Shown here: piece after piece, positions 1-6,965 of the stretch | How the letters are laid out: every line of letters starts with the position of its first letter | Numbering within the stretch: position 1 is the stretch's first letter | IMG/VR virus record: IMGVR_UViG_3300031837_000055 | Location: 1-24,519 of that record | Length of the DNA: 24,519 nt | Reading direction: 5' to 3' (one strand) | Source of the DNA: a virus | Translations under genes and position numbers: made by a program | The notes under the pieces: generated by a model | Seen by the model: the letters and a program-made list of their open reading frames with translations, nothing else | Database searches by the model: none | What the model was told of the DNA's origin: nothing

Positions 1-1073
1 GGGTTAGTGCCCCATGAACTATCCATGACAGAAGTGCCGGGGTAGAAGCCGTAGTTGTCTTGTTCGCGGTCGCTCTGACGTACTGCCTTGTCGAGAGCCT
101 GCTCCCATATCTGACGCTCCATCGTGTACTTCGCTCGGACCTTGGGATCAGGGTTACGGCGATAGCACTCTGCGAAGAAGCCCTGTTTGAAGGCCCATTC
201 GAAATCGTCAGGGAGTGGTTCTAATGTCTGGCCCACAGAGTAGAAGCGAGGAGCCTTCTTCTGTCCTTGGCATACGATGACCCACTGAGTACCGTTCTGG
301 GGAGGGATGGGGTTCAGTCGTAGGCCCTGACCTGATGGATTGATTGCCGTCCAGACTACAGTGCCATCTTGCACGGTCGTTGCCGTGATGTTTGGACTCT
401 TGACCGTTGGATACGCCGGGTTAGTTGGCCAGTCTGGTTGCGTGTTCCCGCAGGTTCCAAAGGTGGTCAGCGCCCACAGGTTACCGTTCGGGTCTGTGAT
501 GCATGTAGTTGCGTTGGTCGGGGTTTGCAGCGTCAGTAACGGCGACGTATAGATTACGCCGGGGCCGGGGTTCTGAAGGCCGCCGCGCCCAAGCCCGAGA
601 GACGTAGTGTCGCCTGAGGGGTTGTCCGTGGTCGGGCCGAGAGGTGTCTGTCCCCACGTTCCAGTTTCCAGCATGGAATTTGGGAGCCAGCAGATTTTAG
701 CCGGGTAGCCTGTCTGGTCATAGGTGACCATGAGGTCTTTGTTGACCTCGACGGGCTGTTTGAATTTTGGGATGGAAGTCTGATTGATCTGCGATGCCCA
801 CGCTGCTTCTAGCCAGCCAAGGTTCACCAGTCCGGGGATGAAGTAGTCCTGCTGATAAGAGATGGTGCAGAACTGAGGTAGGTTGGCACGATTCCACTTC
901 CAGTTGTACGGCTGTGCAAGCGGGCCGCCGTTGATGAGCGCCTGCATGACATCGTTTGCAATTGAAAGGGCTGGGCCTTGGGAAGAACCGCCTGTAGCTA
1001 GGGCAGGAGATACGTCTCCAAGAGTTGCTGCGTCGTCCATAACTTCCTGAAGAGTGATCGAGCTATTAGGCAT
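1..1073 (-). CDS. Unknown phage structural-type protein, C-terminus beyond window
   Basis: An open minus-strand frame starts at ATG 1073 and runs off the left edge (357 codons seen). A GGAG Shine-Dalgarno sits 5 nt before the ATG. The N-terminus begins MPNSSITLQEVMDD. The middle is rich in Thr, Pro, Asn and Gly (about residues 140-240), and is followed by NPIPPQNGTQW and a segment ending LEPLPDDFEWAF. There is no signal peptide or membrane segment. I cannot place it in a named family. Its position downstream of the capsid and decoration genes, and the beta-rich low-complexity composition, suggest a virion, neck or tail-adaptor protein. That is inference from context only. Confidence 0.75.
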   Translation of the reverse strand, partial: MPNSSITLQEVMDDAATLGDVSPALATGGSSQGPALSIANDVMQALINGGPLAQPYNWKWNRANLPQFCTISYQQDYFIPGLVNLGWLEAAWASQINQTSIPKFKQPVEVNKDLMVTYDQTGYPAKICWLPNSMLETGTWGQTPLGPTTDNPSGDTTSLGLGRGGLQNPGPGVIYTSPLLTLQTPTNATTCITDPNGNLWALTTFGTCGNTQPDWPTNPAYPTVKSPNITATTVQDGTVVWTAINPSGQGLRLNPIPPQNGTQWVIVCQGQKKAPRFYSVGQTLEPLPDDFEWAFKQGFFAECYRRNPDPKVRAKYTMERQIWEQALDKAVRQSDREQDNYGFYPGTSVMDSSWGTN

Positions 1074-1134
1074 GTGTTCTCCGAATTGAGCAACCGGCTG
1101 TCACGGTGCCTGCTTGATTTTCACAGTCTGCGCC

Positions 1135-1782
1135 TTAGCGCAATGTTGCGTTCTTGGTGTTCTCACGGTAGAACTCGCCACCGTCAGAGTACTGGAAGAT
1201 CACGCCCTTTGAAGGAGTGTTCTTCGTTTGGAAGTTGACTGCCTGCTTGTAGATTGCAAGAGCTGCGTTGTACGATTCCTGAGTCTTGTGATCGGACTTG
1301 ACTGGGGGCTTCCAAGTCTTACCACAGCGCAGGCATCGCACCCATGTGTCGCCGTTTGCGAACGTGTGCATCAGTACTGCGTAGTCAGGTGAGTCACCCT
1401 TTCCGCCGACGACGCCGCCAGCTCCGTTGCCACCCTTGTGGTGGTTGCAACGATTCTGTTGCATCGCTTCGTTCTTGCGAGTGGACTCGATGGTCGCGCC
1501 CTTGGTGTACGCCTCTTGGCGAATGTTCGCACGCTTTAGCTCTCGCTCTGCGAGACGATCATTGATGTCTTCGAGGTTAGCTTTGCGCTCCTGAAGTTCG
1601 AGCTTCTTTAGTTCAAGCTCAAGCTGCTTGCTCTCGATCTCAAGCTCTTCGAGAGTCTTGGTCGCGGCTGACTTCACCGGGGCCTTGGGTGCTTCCTTTT
1701 CCTTTGGTGCGAGAGATGCTAGAACCTGCTCGGCCTTAGCCTTGCTCTCCAATTGAATGTCATTCAAAACCTGTTCGCTCAA
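1135..1782 (-). CDS. Coiled-coil protein with C-terminal Cys/His cluster (unknown function)
   Basis: 215 residues, with TTG start at 1782 preceded by a very strong AAAGGAGG site 7 nt upstream, which decides this start. Residues about 40-100 are a highly charged Glu/Lys/Leu coiled coil (EELEIESKQLELELKKLEL). A Gly-rich linker follows. Next come CNHH and, about 40 residues later, CLRCGKTW, which together could form a zinc-binding ribbon. The C-terminus has YKQAVNFQTKNTPSKG. It is cotranscribed with its neighbours in the leftward structural block. I do not recognise the family; a structural or assembly role is plausible from position. Confidence 0.75.
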   Translation of the reverse strand: MSEQVLNDIQLESKAKAEQVLASLAPKEKEAPKAPVKSAATKTLEELEIESKQLELELKKLELQERKANLEDINDRLAERELKRANIRQEAYTKGATIESTRKNEAMQQNRCNHHKGGNGAGGVVGGKGDSPDYAVLMHTFANGDTWVRCLRCGKTWKPPVKSDHKTQESYNAALAIYKQAVNFQTKNTPSKGVIFQYSDGGEFYRENTKNATLR

Positions 1783-1805
1783 AACCTATCCTCCTTTAGG
1801 ATGTA

Positions 1806-2453
1806 CTACTCCTCACCGTGAAGGGTGAGTTTGTTGCCGTTGTTGCGGAACGCTTGAAGCGATGCGTTGTAGCGGTGGTAAGCGTCGGTGACCTTAGGCC
1901 GACCGAAGAGCTTATTCGCTTTCTCCTCAGTGATGATGCCCTTGAGGATTAGTTGAAGAAGTGGTGTGCGCCACCCGCGCCGACGCTCGGCCAGTGGTAC
2001 GCCGTGGTCATCGAAGTTGAGAACCGAAAGCTCCTGCATCCATCCTTGCTGGACCCAGCACTGTACGGTCTGCTCTCCGCCCGGAGTGAGCGCGACATAG
2101 AGGTCGGCTTTATCTAGGTGGACGTGCTGTCTGTAGTGGCACTCTACACCGGCCTTACGAAGACGGCTGATAAACTCTGTGTGCGTCATTGGGGTTCCGA
2201 CACGCGCTTGCGCGTCATCGTACTCCTCTTTCGTCGCCCACTGGTACTGCTCAGAGAGTTCGTCGTTCATCTCTTTCTGGCGGTGAAGCTCTTCTTTGTT
2301 CTCGTTGCTTGCGAAGTTCGAATCGTATACGCGCTCGGCGTACTCCTCTACGGCAAGCTCAAGCTGCTTCGACATCTTGGTGGACATCTCTGCTGCGTAT
2401 GTCTCCCAAGGCGCTGCTGTACTTGTGTGCGTGCCGGTAACTGCTGGTTGCAT
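1806..2453 (-). CDS. Unknown phage protein (215 aa)
   Basis: ATG at 2453 is preceded by a GAGGGGAG ribosome site 6 nt upstream. The N-terminal third is acidic and probably helical (residues 25-80, rich in Glu, Lys and Gln). The middle contains HTEFISRLRKAG and a beta-rich stretch with DLYVALTPGGEQTVQCWVQQGW. The C-terminal part has RRGWRTPLLQLILKG and KANKLFGRPK, resembling a small helical domain. There is no membrane segment or catalytic motif that I recognise. It lies between two unknown structural-type genes in the leftward operon. Confidence 0.75.
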   Translation of the reverse strand: MQPAVTGTHTSTAAPWETYAAEMSTKMSKQLELAVEEYAERVYDSNFASNENKEELHRQKEMNDELSEQYQWATKEEYDDAQARVGTPMTHTEFISRLRKAGVECHYRQHVHLDKADLYVALTPGGEQTVQCWVQQGWMQELSVLNFDDHGVPLAERRRGWRTPLLQLILKGIITEEKANKLFGRPKVTDAYHRYNASLQAFRNNGNKLTLHGEE

Positions 2454-2456
2454 TCA

Positions 2457-2613
2457 AGACTCCCCTCTTGAATCAAAATGTGCCCTCTCGTACGAAGTCG
2501 ATCACTCTCGTAGGAGAGAGTCGCGGCATCTTCAACTGGCCGGTCGAAGAGCTGCGAGATAGGCGCGTGAGGTTGCCTAGGGACACTGGGTAATCCACCC
2601 TCGTCCCATTGCC
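2457..2613 (-). other. Gap with an open, protein-like frame but no start codon
   Basis: This gap of about 157 nt lies between two leftward genes. A minus-strand frame shifted relative to the preceding gene reads EFYRQLRQWDEGGLPSVPRQ, then SQLFDRPVEDAATLSYESDR and RGHILIQEGSLE. It has no ATG, GTG or TTG after its upstream stop, so it could only be expressed by frameshifting from the 2943-2614 gene. The in-frame continuation after that gene's TGA is also open, for 46 codons. Neither is established as coding. Confidence 0.25.
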
Positions 2614-2943
2614 TCAGTTGCCTGTAGAACTCGTAGTTGCATCGGAATTAGCTGCGGCTTGCACGCGGTCGTAAGAGGCGATTGCTCTCAGCGCGAAATC
2701 AACTAGTTCTTCATAGTTCTCTGGTCGTAGCTCACTACTGAAGCCGCCTTCCCTCCAGAGTCTTTCCAATGCTACCTCTGCTTCGCTTGGAGCGTCGAAC
2801 AGCTCCGCGATAACTTCGTCTGCTTCTGCTCGAAGCTGAGCCGACTTGCGTCGGAGAACTGTATTTACTGCACGCAACACTCGGTTGTTGCGACGGGCCG
2901 CGCTATCATAAGCGGGCGAATCGATGTACGCTTCTTTGGACAT
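2614..2943 (-). CDS. Small helical phage protein, unknown function
   Basis: 109 residues starting at ATG 2943 with GAGGAG 9 nt upstream. It is predicted to be almost entirely helical and charged: an N-terminal Arg-rich segment (RRNNRVLRAVNTVLRRKSAQLR), an acidic centre (ADEVIAELFDAPSEAEVALE) and a Ser/Thr tail ending SSTGN. There are no Cys or membrane segments. It follows the decoration-protein gene in the capsid operon. A small virion or assembly role is possible, but no family is recognised. Confidence 0.7.
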   Translation of the reverse strand: MSKEAYIDSPAYDSAARRNNRVLRAVNTVLRRKSAQLRAEADEVIAELFDAPSEAEVALERLWREGGFSSELRPENYEELVDFALRAIASYDRVQAAANSDATTSSTGN

Positions 2944-2982
2944 AATAGGCGGCTCCTCTTCCGCCTTTCTGTTTGGGTTGAA

Positions 2983-3666
2983 TTACGGTACGACGTTGAC
3001 AGCCACATCCGCGTAAACCTTCTGCGCAGGAAGTGTCTTTCCAGCCACGACAATCGTCCCGCCAGCGTTAGCAAACGGATACGATACTTCGACGGTCGAT
3101 CCACCGGTCACGCCGTTGGCTGAAAGAACGCCAGTGGTGGAAACGGAAACAACCTTGGCTGTGCTGCCCGCAGGCAGCTCGCCGCCAGTGCCAGAAGTCA
3201 GCGAGGCCGCGCCGTCAGCAAAGTACGTGAAACCATTGGTACCGGTCTCCTGTACGGTTGCTGTTGCTGCGTGGGTCTCAGCGACAGTCGTGGTGCCTGT
3301 GTCGATGGTGATGCTGGTCGTGGTGTTCGCGGTCACGATACCGGCTGCGTTGTTCACAGCGTTGGTGAAGCCTGCGGTCACTGCGGACTTGCCAACAAGG
3401 GTGTTCGTTGCTGGTAGGCCGGTGCCGGTGAAGACTCCGTTGGCCGCCGCTGCACTCAGGGTGTAGACGGTGCCGGGGGTGATTTCGTTGCCGGAAGCAT
3501 CCTCAAGCGTCGGGTCAAGCTGGAACGTCTCAGGGAAACCATTGCTTCCAGTGATGGAGATGGTGACCTGATTGTGTCCGACCTTATTGCTGATTGGGGA
3601 CTCATTGCCGGGAACTACGACTCGCGCTGGGATGCCGAGGCCGCTAGTTGCTGCTGGATAACTCAT
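2983..3666 (-). CDS. Ig-like (BIG2-type) capsid decoration protein
   Basis: 227 residues, ATG 3666 with AAAGGA 9 nt upstream. The sequence is rich in Gly, Ala, Thr and Val and depleted in Lys, Cys and Trp, which is typical of beta-sandwich surface proteins. The C-terminal part carries the signature of bacterial Ig-like domain 2 (VVSVSTTGVLSANGVTGGSTVEVSY pattern, about residues 166-195). An Ala/Thr repeat-like central region precedes it. It lies directly downstream of the major capsid gene, the usual place for a head decoration or stabilisation protein. The Ig-like call is from visible motifs; the virion location is inferred from context. Confidence 0.75.
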   Translation of the reverse strand: MSYPAATSGLGIPARVVVPGNESPISNKVGHNQVTISITGSNGFPETFQLDPTLEDASGNEITPGTVYTLSAAAANGVFTGTGLPATNTLVGKSAVTAGFTNAVNNAAGIVTANTTTSITIDTGTTTVAETHAATATVQETGTNGFTYFADGAASLTSGTGGELPAGSTAKVVSVSTTGVLSANGVTGGSTVEVSYPFANAGGTIVVAGKTLPAQKVYADVAVNVVP

Positions 3667-3744
3667 GTTGATGTTTCCTTTCTATTGGTGATCCGATACA
3701 AAAAGAAATGGCTCCCGAGGTTTTTAGTCTCAGGAGCCAGTGTC

Positions 3745-4776
3745 TTAGCTGATTGCGGAAGCCGCATCAATCTCACGGATACGGATGGTCGTGTCAGGAC
3801 CAAGCGAAGTCGTGAAGTGAACGCGGTACGAAGTCCAGCCGGGGATCAGCCCTTCAGGATCGGCAACAGTTGGCTCAGCGTTCTGCACAATGTTGCACTT
3901 GATGTTCTGGTACTCACCATCTCCGAACTCGGTGTCGCCCTGTGCTCCAAGCTTGATGCTGTAGATGCCATCACGCCCAAAGATGTAGGTACGAAGCGCC
4001 GTCAGGCCAGTCACACCCTTGTAGTTCGGGGTGGTGGTAACCTGATTGCTCTGGAAGAAGTGAACGCCCGAGGACGGAAGTTCGATCATCTCGGTCAAGT
4101 CCACCGAAACGAGGTCTTCCATCTTCATCAGCCCGACCGGGGTGTGCTTCAAGATGTCGATAGGTGCGTTGTTGCTGACATCCGAAAGTACATCGCCCAA
4201 TGCGAACGGGTGAATGACGCCGCAGAATGCCTTGCTTGCTTCGTCGAACGGACGTACCGAACGGCCAGCAAGAGACTGCACTGCGTTACGAATCTGGTTC
4301 AGGCTCAGCGAGGTGAAGGCTGTGGTCGAAGTTGCACCAAGCTGCACAAGCACGCTGGAGTCAACGCTGGCTGCGCCGTCAGCGGTTGCACGGACGAGAC
4401 CAGACAAAGACTCGCCAAGACGGTATGCAAGCTCACGGGCGACGTTCTCAACAGTGTTGTCGATTGCCGTAGCAAGAGACAGACTGGAGAAGTTAGCGTA
4501 GTCAGCGTACTCACCGATGGTGGCAGTCGTGGTAAGGACGGAAACGGAGATCGAGCTGCCCACGGTTCCTTCGTTGGTCTGCGCGGTGTTCGCAGCCAGA
4601 GGAACGTACATGAACATTTCGTACTGGTTACCGGACTTGGTTGGCAGGTCCAGACGCTCGGAGCAAGCTACGAACGGGGTCTGCGCTTTGAGGTTTTCAC
4701 GGAACTTCTTGTCATAGAACTTTACCGTGGACTGAGGAAGGTTGCCCTGTAGATTTCCAGCAGGAGTGTAACCCAT
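3745..4776 (-). CDS. Major capsid protein, N4-gp56-like (HK97 fold)
   Basis: 343 residues, ATG 4776, AAGGAT ribosome site upstream. It shows the layout of the N4-gp56 major capsid family. An N-terminal FYDKKFRENL is followed by a hydrophobic strand and an SGNQYEMFMYVPL segment. Next come NEGTVGSS and a TIGEYADYANFSSLSLATAID core with ELAYRLGESLSGLVRA helix, which matches the family's xxYGDYxxxSD...A(I/V)D pattern. The C-terminal half has GVIHPFALGDVL and GRDGIYSIKLG. It would form the head shell. Neighbours agree: scaffold-like, portal and terminase genes upstream, Ig-like decoration gene downstream. A 218-nt leader separates it from the preceding GNAT gene, the largest gap in this operon. 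Confidence 0.88.
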   Translation of the reverse strand: MGYTPAGNLQGNLPQSTVKFYDKKFRENLKAQTPFVACSERLDLPTKSGNQYEMFMYVPLAANTAQTNEGTVGSSISVSVLTTTATIGEYADYANFSSLSLATAIDNTVENVARELAYRLGESLSGLVRATADGAASVDSSVLVQLGATSTTAFTSLSLNQIRNAVQSLAGRSVRPFDEASKAFCGVIHPFALGDVLSDVSNNAPIDILKHTPVGLMKMEDLVSVDLTEMIELPSSGVHFFQSNQVTTTPNYKGVTGLTALRTYIFGRDGIYSIKLGAQGDTEFGDGEYQNIKCNIVQNAEPTVADPEGLIPGWTSYRVHFTTSLGPDTTIRIREIDAASAIS

Positions 4777-4882
4777 TGTGATTATCCTTTACTTCAAAGA
4801 CATCACTTACTTCTCGCCTTCTCCTCCCAGAGATGATGAGTAGTGTGTCGCTGCCTTTTATGTGAAGACAATCCCTCTGCTC

Positions 4883-4976
4883 GTAATCCGACGAGTGTTT
4901 GCGATTGCGCGGTCAAGGTCTCTGACCGGCTTTTCCTCAGCACATATCTAAGGTGTATCGTTCCCTGTAATCCGAC
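4883..4976 (-). repeat. Direct 10-nt repeat in the capsid-gene leader
   Basis: Within the 218-nt gap 4777-4994 upstream of the capsid gene, GTCGGATTAC (minus strand) occurs twice, at 4892-4883 and 4976-4967, spaced 84 nt apart. A short hairpin GGTC-AGA-GACC lies between them. No clear -35/-10 pair is seen, and no convincing ORF. It could be a regulatory leader for high capsid expression. Confidence 0.35.
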
Positions 4977-4994
4977 AGGACTGTACACAGTACT

Positions 4995-5417
4995 TCAGAC
5001 GAAGCGTTTCCGCATGGTCACGCCATGCTGTCGTGCTCCGTAAATGTTTGGTTCAAAGGAAGCGATGCGATAGCCCTGATCGAAGTAAAGCTTCTGTGCA
5101 GGGTTCTCGACTCTACAATGCAGCCAGCCACTTTCGTAGCTCTGCTTGTAGTGCTTCTCAAATTCTTGTAGGAGAGTTGTTGCAGCGCCCCGTCTGCGAT
5201 AGTCAGGGTCTACTGCAACACTCCAGATGTATGGTGTCCCTTTCGAGACTTCCGAGATAAGGTGCGCCTTGATGCGTTTGTCTACGATGACCCACGCTGG
5301 GTTGGAGGCAAGTATCTTGCGCAACTGATGCTTCGGACAGATGTCGTCAGGATACAGTCGCTCCACTTGATCGACTAGGTAGTCGGTCTCAGATTGCAGC
5401 GCCAGCCTGATGTCCAT
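4995..5417 (-). CDS. GNAT-family N-acetyltransferase
   Basis: 140 residues, a typical single-domain GNAT length. The acetyl-CoA binding motif A is clear: SVAVDPDYRRRGAATTLL (about residues 66-83), with R/Q-x-x-G-x-A as RRRGAA. A C-terminal KLYFDQGYRIASFE matches motif B (F-Y-x-x-x-G-F/Y). It would transfer an acyl group from acyl-CoA to an unknown amine. Its ATG overlaps the stop of the scaffold-like gene as TAATG, so the two are translationally coupled. An acetyltransferase inside the head operon, between scaffold-like and capsid genes, is unusual; it may be a moron or may modify a host or virion protein (inference). Confidence 0.85.
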   Translation of the reverse strand: MDIRLALQSETDYLVDQVERLYPDDICPKHQLRKILASNPAWVIVDKRIKAHLISEVSKGTPYIWSVAVDPDYRRRGAATTLLQEFEKHYKQSYESGWLHCRVENPAQKLYFDQGYRIASFEPNIYGARQHGVTMRKRFV

Positions 5418-6493
5418 TAGCCCTTCTTCATCAACTTCTCAACCTTAGCGGCGAATCCCTTCTCGCTCAGCAGACGGCGCTTGTACTCGTCGGGCGGCAT
5501 CGCGTCGATGGCACGCATACCGGTGAAGGTGCGCGTGGGACCGACTTGATTTCCCTTCTCGTCATACTGCTTGAACTCGTAAACGATGTCACTTCCTACA
5601 GGAGCACTTACGCCCTCACTGCGGGAGTTGCCATTGTTCAGGCCGGTAGGAACCCTTGAGGCAACAGGCTTAGCCGCGACAGGCGGTTCTGTAGCCAATG
5701 CCGGGTGCTCGGTAGGAGCAACGCGCTCGACTGGAAGCTGGTTCTCAATCGGAAGCGTCTCGACCACGCGGGCCGGTTCGACGTACTCGTTTGGATCGGC
5801 AGGAGGCTGCTCGGTGAATCCCACGACATTGCTAGGCGGTGTTACCGGAGAGACGGGAAGTTCTACGACTTCCAACGACGTAACCAATACGCCCTGATCC
5901 AAGAGGAACAGGTAAGCCTTCTCGAAGTTCTCTGCGACCGGCGCGAGGTTGTAACGATCCATCCAGCCGATAATGGCCTGCATGTTCTCGGGACAAATTA
6001 CGTACTCGGGATTGCGACGTTTGAAGATGTCAACTTCTCGCTGAGCCTGTACGTTGTCCACCTTGCCCTGAAGGTCAGAGATGACGGTGCGCAGACCTTC
6101 GCCAGAGATGCCGTAGGAAGCCTCCACGATGGTCTGTGTGGCCTTGTCGAACGTTTCTGGGTCTAGGAGCTGCTGGGAAAGTTCTAGGCGCTCTGAGGCG
6201 CTTAGCGTGCGCGGATTGAACTGCACACCCGCGACGTTGCGCGGTGCTCTCTCGTCAATAGACTGCTGGTCTAGGATTCCCAGACGGTTGTTGCGAGTCT
6301 CTGTTCGCAGTTTTCGGATAAGCTCAGTGTTCTGCTTGACGAGCTTATGGTTCAGCTCATCCTGCGTGCGGTACTTGATGACCTGCTTGCCGCCGATGGG
6401 ACGGTTGTCTTCGTCAGTCGGCTGATACTCAAAGCGAAGTTCTGGCAGGTCCGAAGGAATGCCGTTCTCTTGTTCGTTACTCAAAGTGGTCAA
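5417..6493 (-). CDS. Putative capsid scaffolding protein
   Basis: The frame opens at TTG 6520, but a GAGGAGG site lies inside that stretch with 9 nt spacing to TTG 6493, so I take 6493 (358 residues). N-terminal half: helical, polar, with FEYQPTDEDNRPIGGKQVIKYRTQDELNHKLV and a coiled-coil region. Middle: Pro/Val/Glu-rich low-complexity linker. C-terminus: basic helix DEYKRRLLSEKGFAAKVEKLMKKG. Acidic helical protein with disordered middle and basic C-terminus, placed between portal and capsid genes, fits a scaffolding protein. No homology motif confirms this. It overlaps the previous gene by 17 nt and the GNAT gene by 1 nt. Confidence 0.65.
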   Translation of the reverse strand: MTTLSNEQENGIPSDLPELRFEYQPTDEDNRPIGGKQVIKYRTQDELNHKLVKQNTELIRKLRTETRNNRLGILDQQSIDERAPRNVAGVQFNPRTLSASERLELSQQLLDPETFDKATQTIVEASYGISGEGLRTVISDLQGKVDNVQAQREVDIFKRRNPEYVICPENMQAIIGWMDRYNLAPVAENFEKAYLFLLDQGVLVTSLEVVELPVSPVTPPSNVVGFTEQPPADPNEYVEPARVVETLPIENQLPVERVAPTEHPALATEPPVAAKPVASRVPTGLNNGNSRSEGVSAPVGSDIVYEFKQYDEKGNQVGPTRTFTGMRAIDAMPPDEYKRRLLSEKGFAAKVEKLMKKG

Positions 6494-6878
6494 AGATCGT
6501 CCCCTCCTCAGAAGACTCAAGTAGATCGTCAGATGTACTTGCTGGCGGCCCCATCTGAAGCACGCCGTCTGTTACGTCAGCCTGCACTTCGAGGGCCTTG
6601 CGGCTGCCGAGGTACTGACCGACTTCGTTATTGATTCTCTGGACGCCGCCTTCATAGAGCTGAGCTGCTACCTTGGCGCATCGGTGTTTCTCGATCACGT
6701 CCTCTGTATCTTCGGACGGAGTATTGATGGTATCCAATATGAACTTGGTGCATTCATGATCGAAGATTCGCTGTATATGTCGCCAGCCAGCAGAAGAAAT
6801 GGTCTGCGTAATCTCCGCCTGCTCATGAGGTGCTAACACAAGGATGGGTACGAAATTTGAAATGCTGCGTTCGATCAC
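6477..6878 (-). CDS. Small protein between portal and scaffold genes, unknown function
   Basis: GTG 6878 is preceded by GGGGAGG with 4 nt spacing, so I prefer it (133 residues, starting MIERSISNFVPILVLAPHEQ). ATG 6929 would add 17 residues but has no clear ribosome site. The protein is acidic and helical: SAGWRHIQRIFDHECTKFIL, then DTEDVIEKHRCAKVAAQLYEGG and an acidic C-terminus ending EEGTIFDHFE. Small helical proteins at this position are common in phages with this capsid type; a head-completion or portal-accessory role is inference. Confidence 0.65.
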   Translation of the reverse strand: MIERSISNFVPILVLAPHEQAEITQTISSAGWRHIQRIFDHECTKFILDTINTPSEDTEDVIEKHRCAKVAAQLYEGGVQRINNEVGQYLGSRKALEVQADVTDGVLQMGPPASTSDDLLESSEEGTIFDHFE

Positions 6879-6965
6879 TAGCCCTCCCCGGCAGTGATAT
6901 GGAATTTGGCTGTTGGGGTGCTCCCCCATTTACTCTGCTGGTCCAAGCAGACACCGATCCATGTC

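Noticed and set aside
3574-4752. 392-codon plus-strand ORF opposite the capsid gene
   Set aside because: It is antisense to the major capsid protein and the decoration gene, whose products are recognisable; composition (Arg/Val/Cys-rich) is typical of a shadow frame.
4803-4988. 61-codon minus-strand ORF in the capsid leader
   Set aside because: No ribosome site, Arg/Ser/Thr-rich composition without structure, and it sits in the repeat-containing leader.
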